This document shows, one piece after another, positions 1 through 4,643 of a stretch of DNA of 5,434 nt; within the stretch, counting starts at the first letter, position 1, and each line of letters begins with the position of its first letter. Location of the stretch: NCBI GenBank assembly GCA_024280975.1, contig JAMXLQ010000152.1, positions 1-5,434 of the forward strand, read 5' to 3'. A program made the translations under genes and the position numbers. This DNA is from Methanosarcina sp. (lineage in GTDB: Archaea > Halobacteriota > Methanosarcinia > Methanosarcinales > Methanosarcinaceae). The notes below the pieces were generated by a model that did not search any database, was not told where the DNA came from, and saw nothing but the letters and a program-made list of their open reading frames with translations.

Positions 1-124
1 CCTATCCCAAAACACTAAATTGCTTCTCTGAATCCTGTATTCCGAATAAGCAATCAAGTTTCTGATCATGAAAACAATCCTGAAAATTCTTGATGATTAA
101 GAATTAAATGACTTTTGGGATAGG
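1..124. repeat. MITE-like inverted-repeat element A
   Basis: The ends are a perfect 12-bp inverted repeat, CCTATCCCAAAA at 1-12 and TTTTGGGATAGG at 113-124. Similarity continues inward imperfectly (ACTAAATTG at the left against CATTTAATTC read inward from the right). The right side goes on as GCTC, so the true terminus may be GAGCCTATCCC and the left end may lie just outside the window. The interior has no credible reading frame. A short, non-coding, AT-rich segment with matching inverted ends is what a MITE or IS-internal-deletion derivative looks like; the parent transposase is not in the window. It is a different family from the three elements with GGACTTACGCA-type ends. Confidence 0.6.
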
Positions 125-132
125 CTCATAAA

Positions 133-251
133 TAAGATTTACGCACTCGAAGCACAAAAACAAGAGCAGTAAACTCAAAACCTAACAAACTTCAAATTTA
201 AACTCTGTCGTTTACTATACTTGATTTTGCATCCAGAGTGCGTGAATCCTA
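133..251. repeat. MITE-like element B, long hairpin form
   Basis: About 119 bp, starting TAAGATTTACGCACTC and ending GAGTGCGTGAATCCTA. The outer 30 bases (134-163 against 221-250) form an imperfect inverted repeat; a further perfect pair, AGTAAAC at 168-174 and GTTTACT at 210-216, continues the symmetry, so the whole element can fold into one long hairpin. The ends resemble those of the elements at 907-1023 and 4360-4477, and all three have near-equal length, which argues for one family. Its middle lacks the GGTTTAATGTTATTG block shared by the other two, so it is the most diverged copy. It lies 38 bases past the stop of the PKD gene on its left-hand (3') side and could serve as that gene's transcript end. 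Confidence 0.7.
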
Positions 252-288
252 ACAAAATTTGAAGAATTTAGTGAATATCCACAATTTA

Positions 289-879
289 TTATTTTACAGT
301 TATCATTTTGCTAACTGTCTTTACGCTGTTTAAATAATAGTTTTTAACTGTCAAGCTTACTGTATAACTCCCTGCTTTTTTATATATATGCGTAGGGTTC
401 TTTGCTATAGTTTTTCCTCCATCACCAAAGGTCCATGACCAATACGTGGGAATGCCGGTACTTTTATCTGTAAAATGTACTTTCAAAGGTGTTTTTCCAG
501 AAACAGGAGATGCAGCAAAGTTTGCGATTAATCTTTGATTCGTTTTTGCGGTTATAAAGGATTTCTTAGTAAGAGTATCACTTCCACCGGGACCCTTTAC
601 GGTCAATGTCACGTCATAAACCCCAGGCTTTTTAAACGTATGACCTGCTGTTCCACTTTCAGTACTGTAAGTTGTTGCACCACTTTTGATATTGTGGAAT
701 TTCCAGGCCCAGCTTGTGACCTTGCCAGTAACATGACCTGTGAATTTATCGTAAAACGGAACTGTTCCAACGGTAGAAGTTGCGGTGATACTATTAATCT
801 TTACATTGCCTGTTGCTAAAGCAGTTGGCATTGAAAACAGTATAATTAAAACCAATAAAAGGGAGATATGTTTTTTCAT
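289..879 (-). CDS. Secreted protein with two PKD domains
   Basis: A 196-residue protein with a classic signal peptide: MKKH, a hydrophobic core at residues 5-17 and a likely cut after TALA (about residue 22). The mature part is two Ig-like PKD modules. The second (about 118-196) is canonical, with FTDKSTG, WSWTFGDG, NPTHIYKKAGSYTVSLTV. The first (about 27-112) is degenerate: it keeps SWAWKF and GHTFKKPGVYDVTLTV but has lost the FGDG turn. PKD domains mediate protein-protein or surface contacts and are abundant in Methanosarcina envelope proteins. There is no membrane anchor or sorting tail, so the product is probably released or held by protein contacts. I chose the ATG at 877-879; a TTG six codons upstream would also be open but would add LYPSD before the Lys-rich signal start. 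No Shine-Dalgarno precedes the ATG, and a TATA-like box sits about 25 bases upstream, compatible with a leaderless message. The specific ligand is unknown. Confidence 0.85.
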   Translation of the reverse strand: MKKHISLLLVLIILFSMPTALATGNVKINSITATSTVGTVPFYDKFTGHVTGKVTSWAWKFHNIKSGATTYSTESGTAGHTFKKPGVYDVTLTVKGPGGSDTLTKKSFITAKTNQRLIANFAASPVSGKTPLKVHFTDKSTGIPTYWSWTFGDGGKTIAKNPTHIYKKAGSYTVSLTVKNYYLNSVKTVSKMITVK

Positions 880-898
880 ATCCGATGGATACAACAAT

Positions 899-908
899 TA
901 AATATTTA
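899..908 (-). promoter_or_regulatory. Possible TATA box of the small PKD gene
   Basis: Read on the minus strand, CCTAAATATTTAATTG gives an AT-only core centred near 903, about 24 bases before the ATG at 879. Archaeal transcription usually starts about 25 bases beyond the TATA centre, which would put the start at or next to the ATG, giving a leaderless message. The bases just upstream of the box are the terminus of the MITE-like element at 907-1023. This is a motif-by-eye call. Confidence 0.3.
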
Positions 909-1023
909 GGACTTACGCACTTGAAGTACAAAATCAAATACACTCGATGTTGTTACTGAGTTAGTATTTTAGACATTTAGGGGTTTAATGTTATTGATTC
1001 TCAGTCCAACTGTGTAAGTCCTA
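907..1023. repeat. MITE-like element C in a divergent promoter region
   Basis: A 117-bp non-coding element bounded by TAGGACTTACGCA (907-919) and TGTGTAAGTCCTA (1011-1023), which are inverted copies with one mismatch; the TIR runs to about 17 bp (CTTG against GTTG). It shares end sequence, length, orientation and the 15-base interior block GGTTTAATGTTATTG (982-996) with the element at 4360-4477, where the block is at 4435-4449. Both outer edges are TA, which would fit a TA target duplication, but this is not proven. The element fills most of the 222-base gap between the divergent small PKD gene and the radical SAM gene. No transposase is encoded. Confidence 0.78.
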
Positions 1024-1036
1024 ATAAATATATTTT
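1024..1036 (+). promoter_or_regulatory. Possible TATA box of the radical SAM gene
   Basis: ATAAATATATTTT directly follows the right end of the MITE-like element. A start about 25 bases downstream (near 1055) would leave a leader of roughly 45 bases before the ATG at 1102. No better TATA-like stretch lies between this point and the gene. An AAGGA at 1077-1081 is about 20 bases from the ATG, too far to be a normal ribosome binding site. Confidence 0.35.
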
Positions 1037-1101
1037 CAGTTCCCGAACGAAAAATGGATTAATACGGCATAGTTATAAGGAATGTAAGAAATTTTGATCG
1101 C

Positions 1102-1716
1102 ATGGACATAATTTATTACGAAGCTCACAAAAATCTCTATATTAACCTTACCAATCGCTGCAGTGCAGACTGTGTCTTTTGCATCCGTAATTTTGCAGAT
1201 GGGGTTTACGGATATGACTTAAGGCTTTCAAGAGAACCGACAACTGAAGAGGTTATCGGAGCCCTGGAAGGACTGGACCTCACAAGGTACAGAGAAATCG
1301 TATTCACAGGCCTTGGAGAGCCTACCCTCAGGTTCGATGTGGTGCTTGCAGTAACCCGCTGGTTAAAAAGCCGGAATATCCGAGTCAGGCTAGATACCAA
1401 CGGACAGGCAGCCCTGATAAATCCGGGAAGAGATGTGATCTCGGAAATGAAGACCACAGGAATTGACTCAGTTTCCGTAAGCCTGAATGCTGAGTCCGAA
1501 GAAAAATATAACAAACTCTGCAAACCGATCCATAAAAACGCTTACAACGCAGTACTTGATTTCATAAGGGGAGCAAAGAAAGCAGGAATCAGTACAAGAG
1601 TTACAGTAGTTAACGTGCCCGAAATAGATCTGGAAAAATGTAAAAAGCTTGCAGATGAGCTTGATTCGGACTTCCACATAAGAGCTTTGTCTGAAGCCGC
1701 AAGCAAAGAAATCTGA
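1102..1716 (+). CDS. TatD-associated-type radical SAM protein
   Basis: A 204-residue cytoplasmic protein of the radical SAM superfamily. The iron-sulfur cluster motif CSADCVFC (Cys20, Cys24, Cys27; CX3CX2C) follows LYINLTNR and is followed by IRNF. FTGLGEPTLR at 68-77 is the glycine-rich SAM-binding segment, LDTNGQ at 97-102 and SVSLNAES at 125-132 are core-strand motifs, and KYNKLCKP at 135-142 carries a further cysteine. Such enzymes bind a 4Fe-4S cluster and cleave S-adenosylmethionine to start radical chemistry. The short length, the ITNRC-type opening and the CIRN following the cluster match my memory of the family named for standing next to TatD nuclease genes (TatD-linked rSAM); its substrate is unknown. 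The protein stops soon after a partial barrel with no SPASM-like extra cluster domain, so it appears complete for that family. No TatD gene is present within the window. Its base composition is visibly richer in G+C than the neighbouring UPF0228 gene. The ATG at 1102 gives the normal family N-terminus. Confidence 0.85.
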   Translation: MDIIYYEAHKNLYINLTNRCSADCVFCIRNFADGVYGYDLRLSREPTTEEVIGALEGLDLTRYREIVFTGLGEPTLRFDVVLAVTRWLKSRNIRVRLDTNGQAALINPGRDVISEMKTTGIDSVSVSLNAESEEKYNKLCKPIHKNAYNAVLDFIRGAKKAGISTRVTVVNVPEIDLEKCKKLADELDSDFHIRALSEAASKEI

Positions 1717-1728
1717 AAGCTGTTAAAT

Positions 1729-1740
1729 GTAAATATTTAC
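1729..1740. promoter_or_regulatory. 12-bp perfect palindrome
   Basis: GTAAATATTTAC is a perfect palindrome lying 13 bases after the radical SAM stop codon. It could be a protein-binding site or an AT-rich chance palindrome. There is no second copy in the window and no adjacent gene start, so no role is assigned. Confidence 0.25.
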
Positions 1741-1808
1741 TAAAAAACGAACAAGACTTAATGTTTGGCAAATTTTTACTATCGTTTCATGCAGTATAGG
1801 AAACGTGA

Positions 1809-1816
1809 TATATATT
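1809..1816 (+). promoter_or_regulatory. Possible orphan TATA box in the convergent gap
   Basis: TATATATT with a purine-rich GGAAACG just upstream (1799-1805) resembles an archaeal BRE/TATA pair on the plus strand. No coding region follows it on that strand before the oppositely oriented UPF0228 gene. A transcript from here would start near 1838 and would run into the terminator-like zone at 1881-1941. The small inverted repeat TACCT-GGA-AGGTA (1816-1828) lies next to it. A motif-by-eye call only. Confidence 0.2.
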
Positions 1817-1880
1817 ACCTGGAAGGTAGGTTAGTAATAAAAGAAAACTTTACAAAAAAATCGGAAGTTTAGATCTTTAT

Positions 1881-1941
1881 AAACAAGTCTTTTTATTCTT
1901 TTGTTACTTGTTTCAATTTTACTAAAAATTATAAAAATTGA
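1881..1941. terminator. Terminator zone between convergent genes
   Basis: Two abutting AT-rich hairpins are visible. AAACAAGT (1881-1888) pairs with ACTTGTTT (1906-1913), with a T-rich loop that includes CTTTTTATTCTTTT. TCAATTTT (1913-1920) pairs with AAAATTGA (1934-1941). Archaeal termination depends mainly on T-tracts in the non-template strand. The plus strand has one at 1889-1902, suited to the radical SAM transcript, and the minus strand has TTTTTATAATTTTTAG at the left of the UPF0228 gene. The zone could therefore end both converging transcripts. It lies about 165 bases from the radical SAM stop and about 30 from the UPF0228 stop. Confidence 0.4.
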
Positions 1942-1971
1942 CATTCAAAGTCTCCCTCTTTAACTTTAGAT

Positions 1972-2538
1972 TCAAGATTGGAAAGCTTCAATGTATACGG
2001 TAAAAATGTTTTCATTCATTTCAAGTTTGCTTACATATTCATCTGCATGTTTCTTAGAAATCCCACTCAATGGGTGCTCTCCAAAGCGAATATGGCAATA
2101 ACTGAACTTTTTCACCTGAAGATTATATTTATTTAAGATCTCAGTAAAATTTTCTTTATTAATTATTTGCTCAGGTACAGCAATTATGAAAAAATTTCCT
2201 TTTTTGATAATCGGAGTATATTCAATCCAATTTCCTTCTTTTTCCAATTCACTCTTTACATCAATTATTTTATCTTTATCTACTATTATGTAGTACTTGT
2301 CTGGCATGGAATAATAATCGTAATCTATGTAATACATAGTCAAGTTGTAGTTTCCAAGAATATTTTTTGCTTCCGTTTTTGTAATCCCATCTTTAAACTG
2401 AACGACTAAGCCGCCTATATTACCTTCGCGTGGAGTTATTTTTGGAGTAAAAACTGTCACTTTTACAAATACTCCAATAATTATTAGGAAAATAATAAAA
2501 ACAATAATAAAGGCGATTTTTTTATTTCCTTTACTCAT
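1972..2538 (-). CDS. UPF0228 family membrane-anchored protein
   Basis: A 188-residue protein of unknown function. MSKGNKK is followed by a single very hydrophobic segment (about residues 8-29), then FTPK.TPREG, and a soluble domain containing GGLVVQFKDGITKTEAKNIL, YYIDYDYYSMPDKYYI and, near the C-terminus, LQVKKFSYCHIRFG. The FTPK..P and VQFKDGIT segments, the DKYYI.VDKDK stretch and the KKF.YCHIRFG motif match my memory of UPF0228, a family known chiefly from Methanosarcina, often in several paralogues per genome. The single N-terminal segment suggests a signal anchor with the rest outside the membrane. I chose the ATG at 2536-2538; a GTG three codons upstream (2545-2547) would only add VVM-type residues, and GTGGT in that spot could instead be a weak ribosome binding site. 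The gene is visibly more AT-rich than its neighbours. It is co-directional with the beta-propeller gene, 118 bases downstream of that gene's stop, so co-transcription is possible but not shown. Confidence 0.82.
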   Translation of the reverse strand: MSKGNKKIAFIIVFIIFLIIIGVFVKVTVFTPKITPREGNIGGLVVQFKDGITKTEAKNILGNYNLTMYYIDYDYYSMPDKYYIIVDKDKIIDVKSELEKEGNWIEYTPIIKKGNFFIIAVPEQIINKENFTEILNKYNLQVKKFSYCHIRFGEHPLSGISKKHADEYVSKLEMNENIFTVYIEAFQS

Positions 2539-2576
2539 AACTACCACTACAAAAAGAGTATGATGTCAGCTTCTCG

Positions 2577-2582
2577 ATATAT
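2577..2582 (-). promoter_or_regulatory. Possible TATA box of the UPF0228 gene
   Basis: On the minus strand ACCATATATCG is centred about 42 bases before the ATG at 2538. A start 25 bases on would leave a leader of about 17 bases that contains the GTGGT segment. This is the only TATA-like stretch in the short gap after the beta-propeller gene; it would give UPF0228 its own promoter. Weak. Confidence 0.25.
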
Positions 2583-2656
2583 GGTAATCTTCTATACACA
2601 TTACAAAACTGGGAGTTTACGCCCTCATCTCTGAAATCTTAGGTTTCTGGACATCC

Positions 2657-4156
2657 CTATCGATTTTCAGACCTGTGCTTTTCATCATCGAGGTTTTCAA
2701 AGTCGTCAAAATTCTCATCTCTGCTCCGTTTTTTAGAGGTTCTGTATTTCAGGCAGAGCACTACTATTAAAACTGCCAGTAAAAGAACTATAGGAAACCC
2801 AAAGAAATTAAGCAGTCCCGGAAGTGTTAAAGAACTTTCTGCAGAAATTGAGTTATCTGCAGTATGATTGATTTCATTTTTTGTATTACCTGACACCTTA
2901 CCCGAGGAGGCCGGAACAATCTCAACTACATTTTCAACACCTTCAGTTGTTACAACATCTTCTTTTGGCGGCAGTCCGGCTTCCGCTTCCTTATCGAGAT
3001 ATAAATCCTTGAGTCCTTCTTTTGAAAGAAAACGTTCATCTCCAAACAGCCGTGCAAAAACCGTGGAATTTCGCTCAAAAAGATACGCTGCTCCGTCATC
3101 GCTCCCTGCCGCAAGGACCGAGCTATCGTGGGAAATTGATACACTGTTAATGTTTCCTCCACAACTGTAGTTCCAGAATTCCTCCCCTTCCATATTAAGG
3201 ACGTAAAGCGTATCATCCCAGCTTCCGGCTGCGATAAATGATGCATCCGGGGAAATTACAACACTATAAATATCGTCTTTTGCCTTGTAGTCCCAGAGTT
3301 TCGTGCCTGTGCTATTAAACAGGTAGATTTTGTCGTCAAAACTTCCTGCTGCTAGGTATGAGCCATTGCTTGTTAGCGAAACACTGCTGATCCAGTAAGC
3401 AGGATTGTGCATCCAGGAAAATTCCCCTTTCTGGTTAAGGAGATAGACATTATAATTGGACCCCCCGGCAGCCACGTAATGGGCGTATGGAGTCATACAT
3501 ACACTATTGATTACACTGCCTGTCCTCCTTTCCCAGACTTTGTTTCCTTTACTGTCAAAGAGGTAAATACATTGATTGGAACCGCCGGCTGTAATGTAAG
3601 ATCCATCCCTGGAGATGGCTATACTACGGATAGCATCTCCGGAATCGAAATTCCATAAAAGCTTGCCTTCTCTATTAAAGAAGTAAATCTTGCCGTCCTC
3701 ACTGCCTGCTGCCACACATGAACCATCGGAAGAGACTGTAACACTATTTAGGCTGCCTCCTGTTTCATAACTCCAAAGTAGGTTTCCTTCCCTATTAAAA
3801 AAATATATTTTCTTATCGTTGCTTCCTGCAGCTACACGAGTCCCATCAGGAGAGATCGATACGGTATAGACAATGTCTCCAGTAGTGTAATTCCAGAGTT
3901 TCTTCCCCTCTAGATTAAAAAGAGAAACATTATGATCAAAACCCCCGACTGCAAGATAACTTCCCCCGGAAGAAAGAGAAACCGTATTGACTATGCATCC
4001 TGTCTCACATTTGCAAAGTAAGTCAAAAGCCCTGAGTTCCGAAAGATTTACACCCTCATTATTCAGGACAACAGGATCTGCAGCTCCCAAATCTGCAAAC
4101 AGTCCGAAAAGCAGACCCAGTGCCATAAGTACCCATATTTGCGCTGACCGTCCCAT
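2657..4156 (-). CDS. Surface beta-propeller protein with C-terminal membrane anchor
   Basis: A 499-residue predicted type-I membrane protein. Residues 1-26 form a signal peptide (MGRSAQ, hydrophobic core at 8-20, probable cut near GAA-DP). Residues 57 to about 369 hold eight repeats of exactly 40 residues with the pattern SVSISPDGSYLAAGS.D.KIYLFN.EG.LW.Y, a WD40/PQQ-like propeller blade. The last repeat lacks the closing LW.Y.TG strand, while LLCKCETGCIV at 46-56, before repeat 1, resembles it, so the ring probably closes by strand exchange between the ends. A Ser/Thr/Asn-rich linker (about 400-447) leads to a transmembrane segment at about 450-469, then a KYRTSKKRSR stop-transfer and an acidic cytoplasmic tail. 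Several N-X-S/T sequons (for example residues 37, 76, 89, 264, 281, 329, 363, 430) fit an exposed glycosylated domain. The role is probably binding or scaffolding at the cell surface; the ligand is unknown and no catalytic residues are recognisable. It ends with TAG, backed by TAA six codons on. No Shine-Dalgarno precedes the ATG. Confidence 0.85.
   Translation of the reverse strand: MGRSAQIWVLMALGLLFGLFADLGAADPVVLNNEGVNLSELRAFDLLCKCETGCIVNTVSLSSGGSYLAVGGFDHNVSLFNLEGKKLWNYTTGDIVYTVSISPDGTRVAAGSNDKKIYFFNREGNLLWSYETGGSLNSVTVSSDGSCVAAGSEDGKIYFFNREGKLLWNFDSGDAIRSIAISRDGSYITAGGSNQCIYLFDSKGNKVWERRTGSVINSVCMTPYAHYVAAGGSNYNVYLLNQKGEFSWMHNPAYWISSVSLTSNGSYLAAGSFDDKIYLFNSTGTKLWDYKAKDDIYSVVISPDASFIAAGSWDDTLYVLNMEGEEFWNYSCGGNINSVSISHDSSVLAAGSDDGAAYLFERNSTVFARLFGDERFLSKEGLKDLYLDKEAEAGLPPKEDVVTTEGVENVVEIVPASSGKVSGNTKNEINHTADNSISAESSLTLPGLLNFFGFPIVLLLAVLIVVLCLKYRTSKKRSRDENFDDFENLDDEKHRSENR
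3050..3988 (-). repeat. Eight in-frame 120-bp blade repeats
   Basis: The propeller region has a strict 120-base (40-residue) period. The AAGS/AAGG/AVGG step falls at residues 69-72, 109-112, 149-152, 189-192, 229-232, 269-272, 309-312 and 349-352, with no insertions or deletions in eight units. Repeats 2 and 3 are the most alike (KIYFFNREG and LLW in each); repeats 5 and 8 are the most diverged. The units differ enough in sequence that this is old duplication under length constraint, not a fresh expansion. Confidence 0.85.
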
Positions 4157-4359
4157 AATAATTACAATTTAGGAACTCATCCCAAATGAATTTTTTGTAA
4201 TAGTTATGCAGTAAAAGTGGGCAGAAAATTTCTCTAAAGTTCTGATTTTTAAGGTAAGTCATGCCTGAATAGTGATATTTCCCTACCCAAAATAAAGAAA
4301 TTCAGTTTTGCTAATAGAGCAACCATAATCAATTACTCGAGTTATTTTTATTAAAGTAG
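4157..4359. other. Upstream region of the beta-propeller gene, no gene seen
   Basis: Neither strand holds a credible coding region here; a short frame reading into the propeller gene from 4262 on the minus strand is out of its frame and looks random. The segment should contain the propeller promoter, but no clear BRE/TATA pair stands out. An 11-base near-palindrome, AGAAAATTTCT, lies at 4223-4233. CATCCCAAAT (4180-4189) and CTACCCAAAAT (near 4284) faintly recall the end of element A but face the same way, so they do not define an element. Confidence 0.4.
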
Positions 4360-4477
4360 TAAGACTTACGCACCTGAGGTGCAAAATTAAGTGAATAGAT
4401 GCCTACGGTAAAAGGCACGTTTCAGATAGGTGAAGGTTTAATGTTATTGGGTTTTCGTTTCAACTGCGTAGGTCCTT
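4360..4477. repeat. MITE-like element D, same family as C
   Basis: About 118 bp, opening TAAGACTTACGCACCTGA and closing CAACTGCGTAGGTCCTT, which are imperfect inverted copies of each other. It aligns with element C from end to end in the same orientation: GACTTACGCAC at the left, the identical GGTTTAATGTTATTG at 4435-4449, and CAACTG.GTA.GTCC at the right. The middle (about 4392-4430) has diverged. No coding content is visible. It is located between two minus-strand surface-protein genes, in the gap upstream of the propeller gene and downstream of the beta-helix/PKD gene. Confidence 0.75.
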
Positions 4478-4530
4478 TTAAGATCATTTGTGTTCTGTTA
4501 AAGAATCTATTAGTGCTAAAATGACTATTG

Positions 4531-4639
4531 CAATTATCGATTCATCTCGATCTGCAATTGAAGATTTATAGAAACGCCAACGAAAATAACGCGTTTCTTA
4601 TAAATCTTATCTTAACTGAATACAAATGAGTTTAAGATA
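4531..4639. other. Cluster of three consecutive hairpins
   Basis: Three inverted repeats lie head to tail. (1) 4531-4560: CAATT/AATTG outer and ATCGA/TCGAT inner stems, loop TTCATC, with a CTGC bulge. (2) 4561-4608: AAGATTTATAGAAACGC (4561-4577) pairs with GCGTTTCTTATAAATCTT (4591-4608), 17 base pairs with one bulged T at 4598 and a 13-base loop. (3) 4608-4639: TATCTTAA (4608-4615) pairs with TTAAGATA (4632-4639). The cluster starts 4 bases beyond the stop codon of the beta-helix/PKD gene on its 3' side. It may be that gene's transcript end or a structured 3' RNA; there is no strong T-tract directly after any stem, so a simple terminator is not certain. A small mobile hairpin element is another possibility. 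Confidence 0.5.
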
Positions 4640-4643
4640 GCCA

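Noticed and set aside
535..819. Plus-strand open frame of 94 codons over the small PKD gene
   Set aside because: Antisense shadow of the PKD gene; Cys-rich random-looking product with no domain or promoter.
1206..1677. Minus-strand open frames across the radical SAM gene
   Set aside because: The sense frame has full radical SAM motifs; the antisense products show no recognisable features.
2631..2649. Small stem after the propeller gene as a terminator
   Set aside because: Six base pairs with a G-T wobble and no T-tract after it on the minus strand; too weak to call as a terminator.
2868..3658. Further open frames, on both strands, within the propeller gene
   Set aside because: Shadows produced by the repeating 120-base units; no signal, domain or start context of their own.
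4059..4262. Minus-strand 67-codon frame overlapping the propeller start
   Set aside because: Out of frame with the propeller gene, overlaps its signal-peptide coding part, and the product looks random.
4180..4295. Possible degraded copy of element A upstream of the propeller gene
   Set aside because: The two CCCAAA-type motifs face the same direction and match only 8-9 bases, so no inverted ends exist.
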